Positions 46,870 to 59,371 are shown, counted from the first letter of the stretch. The stretch is 64,000 nt of DNA from Avena insularis (GCA_023614405.1 CM042697.1:157828149-157892148), one strand, 5' to 3'. Made by a program: numbers and translations. The notes: a model not told the origin generated them from the sequence alone.

Positions 46870-48077
46870 CTAGTACTTCCTGGAGTTCCGTCCATGACGA
46901 TGTGAAGTCCTACGACTGCCTTCTGGAGCGTAAGAGCATCCAGGAGGTGCGTATTCTTGATTAGAAGTACCGAGACTGAGATTAGGCGTTGAAAAATGAC
47001 TAGAGTTGGCGTAATCTTCTGCAGGATATTCCTGATTTTCCGGCAACGCTTCCTCAAAGTAAGTTGGATCCTTAGTCTTTTCTGGGATCCATTCGTACAT
47101 ATTGGTATAGTAGCTATCGGAATACTCTTCTAAGTTGATTGGATTGGTATCACCCCCATATGGTCCATAAGGCTCTCTATGGTTATAGTTGGTATCTTCT
47201 CCGATACCTTTATCACAAGGTATAGGATTTCCTATGGTTCCACGTTGAGATTCTACTCCCCATCCATACTTGTTTGGCTCAAGGTTAGTTGGAATAACTA
47301 CAGCCCATTCCTGTTGTTCGGAGTTGTACTTGGTCCATAGATCTTCAGGTGGCTTGAATTCATTTTGGTAGTAGGCATAGTTTTCTGAGTGTGGATCATC
47401 AAAATCAGTATCCTCATACACTTCTCCTGAAGGTATGTATTTAGGATGCCTAGCTTCTATATCTAACTTCTTCCTACGTGCCACTGCCTTATCAGGATCA
47501 GTAAAATCCTCAATGACCGTATCCAGTTTCTAAACTATGATTTGGTGAGTGTTATGATAAGTGTTTAGTAAAGACCGATAACGATCCATATACTCTACGG
47601 CTAGAGTAGGTTCAGTTTGGACTAGAGTAGAGTGATCTAACTCATGCTCTGGGTTTGAGGTTTCATGGGGTATAATGGTATGAGTACTACCTTCTAGAGC
47701 TTGGGATTTCTGTTCTCGGATCATGGTTATGGTTGCTGCTACGGCAATCTGATATGCAGATGCCATGCACCTTGCCTCTCCTGATGGCATTTCTCCCTTA
47801 AGTCCTAACTTCTTGGGTAACATGATCATGACACAGTATTTAGCTAATACCTGCCATCATAGTAACTGTAAATCTTGACCAAAATTCTTGATTCACAATC
47901 CAAACTCCATAGAAGTTGTTGGAGATTATCTGTCGAATACCCTCCGTAGTCATTCAGCGTCCTGTTCATCACTTGAACATTCCGGGTAGGATATCGAGGT
48001 GCCATGTGGAACTGTAGATAAGAAATTACCATCAGTCCCATAGAGTTATAACTCTTGGGTAATGATCGGAATATCAA
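46870..48077 (-). pseudogene. Only ORF of giant-LTR element, in pre-gag position
   Basis: It starts about 150 bases after the primer site and runs through three minus-strand frames (48077-47844, 47829-47530, 47484-46870). They are separated by one frame change near 47840 and one in-frame TAG at 47530. The total is about 400 codons. The N-terminus reads MAPRYPTRNVQVMNRTLNDY then GGYSTDNLQQLLWSL. The middle has GEARCMASAYQIAVAATITM. The C-terminal 200 residues are acidic and rich in Tyr, Glu, Asn and Pro, ending in a basic tail (RRTSHRHGRNSRKY). It lacks gag motifs and a zinc knuckle. Position, the LQQLLWSL-type start and the acidic C-terminus parallel the extra ORFs at 35561 and 62333. Function unknown. 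Confidence 0.55.
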
Positions 48078-48225
48078 TCATACTAAAGATTTATTGCACT
48101 AGCAACATGACAGGATTGTTCTCAAGTGAATATCCCTCATATCACTAGAGAACTCTTTATTCTTGCAGGTATAAGTCCTACGGGTTCTACCCATTTACTA
48201 GGTTTCCAACCTAAGGTCAAAGCAT

Positions 48226-48240
48226 ATGCTCTGATACCAA
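48226..48240 (-). other. Primer-binding site (tRNA-Met type) of giant-LTR element
   Basis: The minus strand reads TTGGTATCAGAGCAT, complementary to the 3' end of initiator tRNA-Met, one base after the LTR end. It proves that the element reads leftward. Confidence 0.9.
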
Positions 48241-48241
48241 C

Positions 48242-51200
48242 TACGGTGACCCAGCATACCACTGCATGATGTAGTACACTATAGTCGTTGACATAAAACC
48301 AATGAAACACCATTCACTAGTATTACATCCCTCAGAGTGGTACAACAGACACACAACGGGTCCAATACATGGATAAAGGTTACAACTCACTCTATACACA
48401 AGATCCAGAGAACACTCTAGGTTAAAGAGAGGGAAAGAACTTCTTACAAAGAAGAATCAAAGATAAATAATGCACCCCCTATTATACTTTTAAGACTAGT
48501 ACTTTAACTAAGGGGTTGGCATTGCTGCTATTGCAACGCACTATAGAAATAGGTTCTTTGTCTAGAGAGTATATTCCTATTTAATTAGTAACTTCATCTT
48601 CACTTGAGTTAATGTATATGTTGACTTCCTTGTCTTTGTTGAAGAGCTTTAGCTTGGGTTGAAGATTCCTGGAGCATAACTTGATGTAGACGTCGTCTAA
48701 ATTGCTTCAGAATCTAGCAAGGGTTAAGAAGATACTTTGAGTACGAGCGTACTTAGAAAGTTCACTAGAAAAGGAGTGTTTGATGCACTATAACTATAGC
48801 CACAGACCATAGGTCATAGGCAATGCAAGTTTTTGTAAACATTTCTTTAAAGGTTGCTTTTATTCTGAAAAACTATGTCCGCCAGCCTTCACGGGTTTAC
48901 TAGAACTTTCATAGGGTTCCTTTCCCGCCGCATTCGCAGCTCCTTCCCGGAACAGGGAGTAACAAGTTATAGTTCTTACACTCTGCAGAGGTGCGTTACT
49001 TTACCCATGAGAGATCAACTCTTTGTTGCACAACCGACCAGCTTATTCCCGTCCACAATTCCATGATGTGGGGCCCAGAAGATGATCCAAGCCAATCACT
49101 GCCCCCTTCGCAACCTCGCATGCCTCCTTGGTGTACAGCATGCCCACATATTGAATTGCAGCAATGGTTTGTACAGACTGTTAGATGCCAGAACTATCGT
49201 GGGACGTTGAGGGTTCCCACCCATATGCTGCATATCCTCTACGAATTACCACTTAATATGCACACTACGAGTGATAACAGCCATGACCTACACATCCGGC
49301 TACATGCGAGAGGAAGAAGATACAGTTGACTTCTCCATCCCATTCCAAATCTCATGGTTAACGCGTGATATACAACGCAAGAATCACTAGAGACATTGGT
49401 TGTTGAGTCCTAGATAATATGTTCCTTTACCACTGGAACTTTCGTAGTAGGTTATTACCTCATGGTAAATAACCTATAATCACATTATTATGAAAATAGT
49501 GTTTTTGGACCTTTTTCAAATACAGGTGATGACAACACTGGATTTGTAAAATACTTTACAGAAAATAATCAAAGGACATGAGCAAGTGTGAACTTACCTT
49601 TTGTGATTGCAAGATTATGCACTCACGGTCTTCAAGACAATTTAAAAGATCTAATATCTGAAATCAGCATCATTGGTCCGGTAAGGAGTAATGTTTAAAG
49701 AAGCAATATGCTCTTATGCATAAGTAATGTGATGCACTTTATAAACGCGAATCCCTGGGATAGCGTTGTTCTAGGGTTTGGATACTAGAAATGATGTCTT
49801 TGAAATGTGTTGTACTTTTAGATAAGTTTTACACCTGTGCTTCTTATTAGGGCTTGTGAGTGTGTGTGAAATAGCATGTCATTACAATATCATAAATAAT
49901 GAGACACATAATTGTGAAATGCCACTCAAGATTGCTTATATAAGAGTTGTTGTTTCAAGTGGCAAAAAGAATAACATTTGAAGAAAAGATTTCCTTTCTA
50001 ATGTTTAAACAATCTTTGTGGTTAGTTAAGTCTGGTCGATGTTTATTTGTGCTTGCTTGAACAATTTGGACTTGTGATGCTTTACAACTTAATTATAACA
50101 GATCAAATTTAACTATAATACACATAACAAAGTCTTTAGTATTATATTTAAGGTCTTGTGGACTAAAGTTAACTTTAAAATCATGGATAGATTTAAGGTG
50201 TATTCTTATGATATTTGTACCTTGCATACTTGGTAATGTTTCCTGAAGGTTACTTAAGAATGGTTTCACTTTTATTTGGTGTAGTGGTTTCTTGATTTTA
50301 TAATGTAATAGAATCATTTACCTTTTTATATATGAGTGGTTGAAAGATAATTCAATAAAATGGTATTTATAATGTTTTGAACCATTATGACTTCATATTA
50401 TTAATATTTAAGACTAATACTATTATTAGACTTAATTGACTAATTTTAGAAATATTAGTAAATTTTATTTACCCTTATATGAATTAACATTTAAGGAAAT
50501 AGGTTTAAATTCAATTTATCAAGTTGTTTAAATTTTTATTTACCTCCAAAGTGGAATATTGTATTTTTAACATGTAGGTTTTACTTTTGTGATCATTTTG
50601 GTATATTACAATTACTTTTGTGATTTGAAAATAATAAGATATGATTTTTATAATATTTACTATTTTTAACATGTAGGTTTTATAATAAATAATAAATATT
50701 TAATTAAATGAAATAATAATGTATGCTTATAATTATTTACTTAACTGTCAGTGGGTGGTCGCCGGCGACGATATACGGCGCCCTAGCAAATGAAACTAGC
50801 CTAGTTCAAATCAGCGCAACATGCTGAACCCTAAAGTGGCGGCGCCGCTCGGAAATGGTCATCGGAGCCTCGGCTCTGACAAGCTCCAACGGTGGCCAAA
50901 GGTGGCATAAGGTGTGACGACGATTGACAACGAGATGAGGCAATTTAGGGGTACTGGAAGGTTCATAAACTCACCCTGATTGCAGTTGCGGTGTACGAGG
51001 GAAGGCGTGGTCGGAGACGAGCACACGGTCGACTTCTCCGGCGAACTCCGACGGAAAGGAATGATCAAATTCGCACACACCCGATCTCCCCTTGATCTAT
51101 TGATGCTACTAGCGTGAAGAGGGGAACATGGCGGTTCTCCTCGAACACTCCATAGGTTCTGAGGTGGTTTCTATCGACGGCGATGCGTGGCTCCGACGAG

Positions 51201-53958
51201 CTAGGGTTTCAACCCCATTCGAAACAGAGAGGATAAAGAGGAGTGGAGATGCGCGAGTGAGAGGATGAGGATGAGGGCTTAGTTGTGGCGTTCTTATCCC
51301 TTCCCCGGCGTCGGTAGTGCGAATCTTGGCGCAGACGTAGTGGAGGACGGCATTGCCGGCGTCCAGCGAGATGCTTCCAGCAGGAGGAGGAAGACGACGA
51401 TGTCACTTTTGCGGAAAACCACCTGGCATGATTTCAAATTCAACCTGCAGTCCCTCTTTGGTCCCACCCATCAGCCAGAGGAAAGAACAAACTGGGCTGG
51501 CTGCTGGGCTTTTGTGGGCTGCACGTGGGCGATAGATAAGAAGGAGGAAAGTTGGGCCACGACCAGGAAATGTTTTTTTATTTGTTTTCCTTTTCTATTT
51601 TCTGTTTTTCTTTTCATATTTGTATTTAATCTATAATTTGAACTTTTCTAATAAAGTTTATTTGCTGAACATTTGCAGCATAATTAATATTAATTGAGAT
51701 TTATTTGGTAAACCTTTATGATAATTATTTTGTATATTTCTTTATTTTATTTATATGAATCCCTTTTAATATTTTGTAGAAGCCTTTATTATTAATATTC
51801 TTTCTATACAAAACCATGGCTTTGTTATATGATATTTCATTATTTGTTTATAAAACTTAACTCTAGTTAGCTCATAGTTTGAATAGAAATTTTTATATAT
51901 AATGATCCTATATCATTATTTGATGCATGAAAGACAAAGCAAATTAATATGGTTAATGTTACTCCCATTAATTTAGAAAATGGCAATGCACATATTCTAT
52001 TATGATAAACATAGAAGTTTAGGGTTTGAATTGTAAGTGTTTACCCAAGGGTTTAGGGTTCTTAATTTACTTATATTCTTTTGTTGATGTGACAAAAGAT
52101 TTAATAGCTAAGCATATTGTCTTTCGTTTGCGATCTTTAATGATATCAACTTTTAAAATAGGAAGTTATTAACTAAAATTCCTTATGGAAAAGAATTTAT
52201 AATAATATCTCCTAAACACATATGGTTAAGACAATTGGAAATGTCAGAGATGTGCTTTGGTGATTTGCTATAGGAAATATTCCTATAAGGCTTTGTGGGA
52301 ATAATATGATTTATCCAACAGAGGAGATGGATGTTAAGCTTGATCATAGATTTAGGGTTTAGTGTTTACCAAGAATTCCTATCTTCCATAATTCACAATC
52401 CTGGACTTCTAATTAAGCAATTTCTTTCCTAGATATACTAGTTCTTCCTATCCATCACCATGGTTAACATGATAAGATTTACTTCACAAGAATATTCTTA
52501 TCCACCTATTATTCTTATAAACCCATTGATAAATCCAATGAGTTTGAAATTAAAGTTGTTATAGTTTTCTCATATCCATACTTGCTTATATCCACAACCC
52601 TACTGTTGATAACCTCCAATCCAATAGTAGTTCCTTCAAACTCCACTCTTACTCTTCCTTAATCATACATCACTAATGTTTCTCCAGTAGATGTATACAT
52701 CAAACTACCTTTCTCTGAAGCTTACTATCCTTTAAGATGAATAACACTACTTCCATAACTCCATGCCACACTGGCTTTCGTTTAATCATACTATCTTACA
52801 TTTACTTTACTCTAATAACTCATACTCCAACCTCACATTATATTAATGTGACTTGTATTGACTACTCTAGGATAACTTATCTATACTAGGGTTTCAATCA
52901 TGTTCTACCCACCAATGTCACTTATACTTGATATCAGTATACAATCCTGGTGAGCAAGGCATGATAATTATAATCATTTAATCATTTATAGATTAGGTTT
53001 CCAGTTGGCTAATCAAGGCTTCATCAATACAACCTTACAATTGTATTGAAATTATCTTCTCAGTATCTCTAATTGGATTAAGGCTGTTATTCATGGACTA
53101 TGCCCACTTGATCAAATAGAATTACTACAGGAAACTATCTTCAGGATTACTCCTTGTAATCTTCTTTACTACCATAAAATTATATAATCTAAATAACTCT
53201 TCTATTCATTCATGAGTGATTTAACTCCATCAATTATCATATTGATTTGATTCTCTTCAATCACTCCCATCCTATAGATGTTATCTCAAACTAGCATTAC
53301 TATTTACCTCTTCTTAGTTATTTCTTTATAGGAACTTAAATGTATGATATGATATGGTCAAGATTTGATAGATTAAGAATTGGTGAATCAATAGTTGATT
53401 ACTCAACATTGATGAACAACAAATATTGAGATAGGATTCCAATAGGATTGATATGGAAAGAAAGATACATGGTGCATGATCTTGACTTGGTTTCTTTCCT
53501 ACTCAATCACACTAAAGAGTTAAAGTTAGGTATTACCATGACACTCATAGTAAGAATAGATAAGAATAAGATAGGTCAGGATTAGTCATTACATTCTTAT
53601 TACTTGAGTTGTAATCTGAGCTTGGTATTCATAAGTTGTTGTGAAGAATATTATGATATGATCCCTTAAGTATTAGATATCAATCATTAAGCAATGCATT
53701 AAGTTTTAAAGTTTATTATATTTGATCTACCCTTAGATCAAATCATGTTTACCCTGATAAGGTTTTAGCAACGGTCATATTGAAACTTATCGCAGTCAAC
53801 TTGATGATCTACTTCCATTCCATCAAGTTGAGAGAAGCTCCAATCACTTTGACAAGTTTTGTTTAAAAGCGCAAAAACTATTCGGATTTTCTATGTATGA
53901 ATGCAATGCACACATCTTGGTTCAACTTATTTCTAAGATCTAATGCTGGGATGTTACA
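48242..53958 (-). repeat. 5' LTR of giant-LTR element (5717 bp)
   Basis: The minus strand starts TGTAACATCCCAGCATTAG at 53958 and ends GCTGGGTCACCGTA at 48242 (terminal CA changed to TA). It aligns with the other LTR except for two deletions. The conserved box is at 48976-49005. A region with higher GC content (50745-51540), followed on the minus strand by AT-rich DNA, mirrors the layout of the chromovirus LTR. Confidence 0.85.
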
Positions 53959-53963
53959 TTACC
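53959..53963 (+). other. Target site duplication TTACC, right
   Basis: Matches TTACC at 26626-26630. Confidence 0.85.
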
Positions 53964-55212
53964 CAGCCAATTTAATAAAAGTATCTCAAAATTTGATATA
54001 TAAGTGTGCACGGTAGCTGCTTGTTGGTGAGGTTTAGGGGTTTAGTGTTTCGAGATTTAGGGTTTAGGGTTTTAGGTTTTAGGTGTTTAGGGTTTTGGCT
54101 TTCGGGTATTTTTAATAAAGTTCGAGCCTAATGCTTAAATTTGTGGAATAGAATGACTTAGGAATAATTTAATGAAATTATCTCAATTTTTTATCTATAA
54201 GTGCATGGTACCTTCTTAGTTAGGGTTTACGGGTTGAGGGTTTATGGTTTTAGGGTTTAGGGGTATATGGCTGGGAGTTTAGGTTTTGGAGGGATTAGGG
54301 TTATGGGAATTTTCAATAATGTTCGATTTGTATGACTATTTTCATGAAATAGAATGGCGTTACCCAATTTAGTAAAAGTATGTCAAAATTTGATATATAT
54401 ATATATATATATAAGTGTGCATATGGCAGCCGTTTGTTGGTCTAGGTTTAGGGGTATAGTGTTCTGGTTTTAATTTTATTGTTCAGGGCTTAGGTTTTAG
54501 GGGTTTAGGGTTTAGGTTTTATGGCATTGTCAATAATGTTCAAGCTATATGCTTATATTCGTGGAATAGAATGGCGTTAGCATAATTTAATGAAAGTATA
54601 TCTCAAATGTTGATATGCGAGGAGCTGATACCTGCTTTGTTAAGGTCATTTAGGGGTTTATGGTTTAGGATTTAGGGGTTTTAAGGTTTAGAGTTTAGAG
54701 GTTTAGGATTTAGGGAATTTTCAAAAATGTTCAAGATTTATGCATATATCCGTCGAATAGAATGGCGTTACCCAGCCAGTTTAATAAAAGTATCTCAAAA
54801 TTTGATCTATAAGTGTGCATCATAGTTGCTTGTTGGTTAGGTTTAGTGGTTTAGTGTTTTGAGATTTAGGGTTTAGGGTTTTAGGTTTTAGGTGATTAGG
54901 GTTTTGGGTTTCGGGTATTTTCAATAAAGTTCGAGCCTGATGCTTAAATTTTTGGAATGGAATGACTTAGGAAAAATTTAATGAAAGTATCTCAATTTCT
55001 AATCTATAAGTGCATGGTACATTCTTGGTTAGGGTTTACGGGTTGAGGGTTTATGGTTTTTAGGGTTTAGGGTTATAGGGCTTAGAGTTTACATTTTGAA
55101 GGGGTTATGGTTAAGGGAATTTTCAATAATGTTCGATTTTTATGCCTATTTTCATGAAATAGAATGGTGTTACCCAATTTAGTAAAAGTATCTCAAAATT
55201 TGATATATAAGT
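53959..55212 (+). repeat. Satellite-like array of about 200-bp monomers with TTTAGGG-like runs
   Basis: Monomers carry a GAATGGCGTTACCC-like start, AATTTAATAAAAGTATCTCA, a run of TTTAGGG/GTTTAGGGTTTAGGG variants and a TTTTCAATAATGTTC-like end. Monomer starts lie near 53959, 54150, 54352, 54565, 54762, 54955 and 55163. Every fourth monomer is of the same type: 53959 matches 54768, and the monomer at 26428 matches 54565. This gives a higher-order period of about 809 bp. A TA dinucleotide run sits at 54392-54413. The array ends where a Copia LTR was inserted. Confidence 0.8.
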
Positions 55213-56878
55213 TGTAGGGTTCGCAGCATAGAAAACAAAAAATTCCTACGATGGGAACAACTATGTACCAAGATATATCTACTAGATACAAACAACGGGC
55301 GGATGTATATTCATAGAGAACGTACCCTTGAAGACCGACAAAGCTTAACGAGTTAAACTCGTGGTTGATGTAGACGATCTCTTGTCGATCTCAATATCGA
55401 GAGGAAGTCCTAGCGCCGTAAATCAGCAGCGCATCCGTGCTCGCACACACGTCCGAGGCACCGAACAACCTCTGCCTCCTAGCTCCAGCGATGCAGCGGA
55501 AGCACAACTCTTTCTTGCCAAATCGCCACCGGGAACATGTATCTCGCTATTCCGAGACCATGGGGGATAAATTCTAGAGGGGGAGAGATATCCTTAATGA
55601 GGAGGTGTGAGTGAGAAGTGAGGAGGGGGTGCCTTTTATAGGAGAGGGGGGAACCCCAAGGGGGTGGCCGGCGCATGGGGTCTGCCCCTTGCCCTCCCCT
55701 CTTCATGTGGGTGGACACTCCACTCACAAAATTCCTTTAAATTCCCTCCACTCAAAATCCCACTCAAACTTGCTATTAAATTTCTACCAAATTTAATGCA
55801 AACTCTCATTAAATAAAACTCTTTTTGCCTATTCAGAATTTTGTCAATTACTTTAATGACAAACATTCACATATAACCCCTTGCTAGAATTCTATTTCAC
55901 ATGCAAAAAACACTTTCTGCAATTTCACCCAAAAACCTGTTTCGGTATCTAGTGAAATAAATTCCTGCGCTTGTTATTCTTTCCAGCATGAAACTTTTGC
56001 TCCAATTGGATGTTGGTGTCTCTTAAGAGTGTCACCCTATGGTTCGTGAATAATGAAGACATGATCGAGACCCTTCTCGGATCAATAATCAGAAGCGGGA
56101 TCTAGAGACCCATACTGACTCCCACACATTCAATGATGACTTTCTTGTGATCGTCAGAACCTTTTTACGCTAGTATCTTAATCCCTTTGTTTCACAATAT
56201 ATTACATGTCCGATATACGATCATCGGTATCTCCATACCTAGTTTTATCTCGTTACTGACATGCACTCTTTTCTCGTTCCCGTGATATAACATTCTAGTG
56301 ATCAAATCACTTGCTTGCAAGCTAACCAATGTGATATCACCGAGAGGGCCCAGAGTATATCTATTCGTCATCAGGATGAAAAAATTCCACTCTCGATCCA
56401 TGGGCCTCAACATAACACTTTATTAGTTCTGAACCCATCTTTATAATCACCCTGTTACGGTGCGACGTTTGATGTTATCAAGAAACTCTTTCGGTATTAG
56501 TGATTGCCATGATCTCATGGTCTAAGGATTAGGATCACTTCATAAATTGTTATAGCAATATAAACTCAATGACTTTGATCGTAATTCTATACTTCAGATG
56601 AATGTTCATCACACCATTACACTAATGTTGTGATCTCGTAATTAACAACATCCAATGTCCATGATCAGGAAACCTTGATCAACTTGTTAATCAATGAGCT
56701 AGTTTATGAGAGAGGCATAACTAGGAACTTTTTGTTTGTTTATTAAACACACATGTATTAATGTTTCCGTATTAATACAATTATGGCATGCAAAATAAAT
56801 ATCTATCATATAATTGGAATACACATAATAAACACTTTATTATTGCCTCTCAGGGCATATTCCCTCCAGTCTCCCACT
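55213..56878 (-). repeat. 3' LTR of Copia element (1666 bp)
   Basis: The minus strand starts TGGAGGGAATATGCCCTGAG, followed by AGGCAATAATAAAG, and ends GTTTTCTATGCTGCGAACCC then TACA. These blocks are characteristic of BARE/Angela/WIS-type LTRs. A TATAAAAGG box lies at 55632-55640 (minus strand), after a C-rich stretch. Confidence 0.85.
55632..55640 (-). promoter_or_regulatory. TATA box of Copia LTR
   Basis: TATAAAAGG on the minus strand, at the place where BARE-type LTRs have their promoter. Confidence 0.7.
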
Positions 56879-56900
56879 TGCACTAGAGACAATAATCTAG

Positions 56901-57127
56901 TTACATTGTGATGAATCTAACACCCATGGAGTTCTGGTGTTGATCATGTTTTGCTCTAGGGAGAGTTTTAGTCAATGGATCTGCTACATTGAGATCCGTG
57001 TGTACTTTACAAATCTTTATATCTCCATCCTTGACATGATCGCGGATGGAGTGAGACCTTGGTTCTTTGGCATTGGCAATGGCACCATTGTTGTCACAAT
57101 ATATCACCATTGGGTCCAACGCGCTTG
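56901..57127 (-). CDS. Copia RNase H, C-terminal fragment
   Basis: The minus-strand frame gives DPMVIYCDNNGAIANAKEPR, then a shortened stretch (SHSIRDHVKDGDIKI), then CKVHTDLNVADPLTKTLPRA and MGVRFITM before the stop. This is the usual end of BARE/Angela Pol. Relative to the family, about 15 residues between the RSH and the DGDIKI segments are missing, an in-frame internal deletion. The fragment is open to its stop but lacks all other domains. Confidence 0.8.
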
Positions 57128-58999
57128 TGTAACATCCCAAAAATACTAAACATGGATCATCAAACTCTAATCATCAAAATTAGGGTTAACAAAAACTTTT
57201 CCAACTAAAAGTATGAAAGCATTCATATGTGTGTGTATTAAAATTTGGATTCTTTTGAATTGCCATGGTTATGTGTTTCTTTGCTTGTAAAATGATTCTT
57301 AGGTTAAATAAACATCATCTAAACAATCCCCAAACTTTCCCAAAGACAAACAACTCAAAATAAACAAATGAAGTGAATGGTCATTTTTGCCAAATTAACT
57401 CTCATGCCTATTTGGCTATCTCTAGTTTTGAAAACTCAACAGAAACATTTGTGGATCTTTGCACCCCTTGTTAGTACTCATAATAAGTTACCAAGGCCCA
57501 CTTTGTGATCATCCAAAAACATTCAAATACTAAGTTTAAATGACAGTTTAAATTTGAATCTATCTCATATGGGAAGATCCCACTAATTCAAAAACCACTC
57601 AAACAAGCTCAATTTTCAAAACCCAAGCACCCACAGAATCCTCAACACATGCCTAGCACACCCACCAAAAATCTTTTCAAAATTTAAAACTCAAGTTCTT
57701 GCGGCCATTTCATCAAACAGCTTGCAGATTCAAATCAACCAAATCACAAACACTATAGTGTGCAGTGATTTTGGCCTAACCTGTTCCCTCTCTGGTTGCA
57801 ACTAGCCTTAATAGATCATCTAGCTCCTTTAACTAACTTCTAGCACCGCTGTAAGCTTGCCATTGCCATCAATGGTGAGCAGGCCGAGCCTCACCATGTC
57901 ACCCCAGTGTGGACAGCAAGCTAGAGGAAGAACTAGCTGTGCCAACCTTGTCTGGGAGGTAGCCCATGCCTCACCGCCCCCTCTCGACCAGCCCTAGCTC
58001 AAGGACAGAGGCAAGAACCTCCAAGAAAACCGTGCCCGCACCACTGTCGACCATGCCGACGAGCACCACCGTGCATGCACCGTTCCCATTCAACTCGACC
58101 ACCTCGAGCCCTTGCCGCCCGCCAGCATGCACCCCACCGTCCCAGGAGACCACTAGACATAATCGTTTCATTGCCCATATCCCGTAGCCACCGCACACCG
58201 CAGAGTTCGCCGCCTCTGCCTCGCAGAGCATCCCACGTTCCCGACCGATTGCCACCGCCCCTAAGCTCGCATTCAATTCTTAGATCATTGCCAGGAGACC
58301 GCCCGTCGACCACTATGGGGAAAGGTCCTGTCTTGGTGAAAATCAAGTCTTGTGGGGAAAGTGCACCACCTCTGTAGATGGAAGAAACTAAGTACTTAGT
58401 CGTGTCCCCGGTAATGGACAACTTGAGCATCAAGACATGGAAGCTATAAATAATCTCCTCATCCCAATTTTCTAAGTTAAAACTTGTGGTTGAACAAGGG
58501 TGAAGGTTCACCAATTTCTATTGGTGGTTCCTTGGGAAAGTTTTTGCCAGACAAGAACTTAGTTTTTTCAACTGGTAGGCAAAACCTATTTTGAGCAAAG
58601 CAAGCCTAAGCTACACTTAGCCAAATTCATGTAGTAACTAGATTCTAATATTTTACTAAGGTATCACTAGCCAATACTATTCCAATGTATTGACCCACTG
58701 TGGCTGTAACGTGTGATGTTGCAGGTTACTCTGATGATGATTAGGGGTTATGAGTCTAACTCAACATGCTTGCCTGTGGCACATGAAGATGAAGACTTCT
58801 TTTTTATATTGTTAAGTTAAACTCTTGTACTAGCCTATGGCTATGGAATTGTAAAAGACTATGTTATCTCTGGAATGACGATGTAATAATGACCTTTGTT
58901 TCTATGTACTTCATCTTAAACTGTGGATGCTAGCAATTGATCCAGGGACTAGCATTGCAATCATAGGGATCTTTACCTTTATAAAGGTGGGATCTTACA
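57128..58999 (+). repeat. Gypsy LTR copy A (1872 bp)
   Basis: Starts TGTAACATCCCAAAAATAC and ends GGTGGGATCTTACA. It holds a GC-rich block (57990-58300) that is repeated in the next LTR at 59000-59290, the conserved box in weak form at 58356-58380, GGTAATGGACA downstream, and the TTGCAG acceptor at 58724 with GYSDDD-stop after it. The exon expected between is absent, so an internal deletion is likely. The left flank is truncated Copia and the right flank another LTR; no target duplication is seen. Confidence 0.7.
58725..58744 (+). other. Putative terminal coding segment in LTR copy A
   Basis: Follows GTGTGATGTTGCAG; in the shared phase it reads GYSDDD then TAG. Confidence 0.35.
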
Positions 59000-59371
59000 A
59001 AGAACCGCCAGGAACGCTGTTCCCGCACCACTGTCGACCATGCTGACGCGCACCACCGTGCACGCACCATTCCCACTCAACCCGACCACCTCGAGCCCTT
59101 GACGCCCGCCAGCATGCACCCCACCGTCCCAGGAGACCACTAGACATGATCGTGTCATCGCCCGTACCCCGTAGCTACCGCACACCGCGGAGTTCGCCGC
59201 CTCTGCCTTGTAGATCACCGCACGTTCCCGGCCGATTGCCACTGCCCCTAAGGTCGCATTCAATTCTTATAGCATCACCAGGAGACTGCCCGCCGATCGC
59301 CAACCTCACCCATGCCTCTAGCCGTGTCGCGACCGTCGCCTGCCCATCCCTCTCGGTCTCGCTGTCTAGCC

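Larger units (their letters stand above)
26631..53958 (-). mobile_element. Giant-LTR non-autonomous Gypsy-like retrotransposon with nested element
   Basis: This is a minus-strand element: 5' LTR 53958-48242, primer site 48240-48226, internal domain 48241-45236, polypurine tract next to 45236, 3' LTR 45235-26631. The 3' LTR is split by a 12271-bp Gypsy element. It is bounded by a TTACC duplication within a satellite monomer. The LTRs (5.7 and about 6.3 kb net) are each about twice the internal domain (3.0 kb). The internal domain lacks protease, reverse transcriptase, RNase H and integrase, and holds a single broken ORF. This fits the LARD type, which depends on a partner for replication. Primer site and polypurine tract resemble those of the chromovirus nested inside it. 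Confidence 0.85.
55213..57127 (-). mobile_element. Copia (BARE/Angela-type) element, 3' end only
   Basis: A minus-strand fragment: RNase H end of pol (57127-56901), a short 3' untranslated part, the polypurine tract AAGTGGGAGAC (56879-56889), and a complete 3' LTR (56878-55213). Everything upstream, including the 5' LTR, is missing because the fragment is cut at 57127, exactly where another LTR starts. The other end lies in the satellite array. Confidence 0.85.

Noticed and set aside
48226..48240. tRNA-like sequence
   Set aside because: Short complement to the 3' end of initiator tRNA-Met only; it is a retroelement primer site, as at 62106. No tRNA gene with full cloverleaf was seen in the window.
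53959..55212. True telomere or telomeric array
   Set aside because: TTTAGGG-like runs are short, degenerate and embedded in 200-bp monomers, so this is a satellite, not a telomere.
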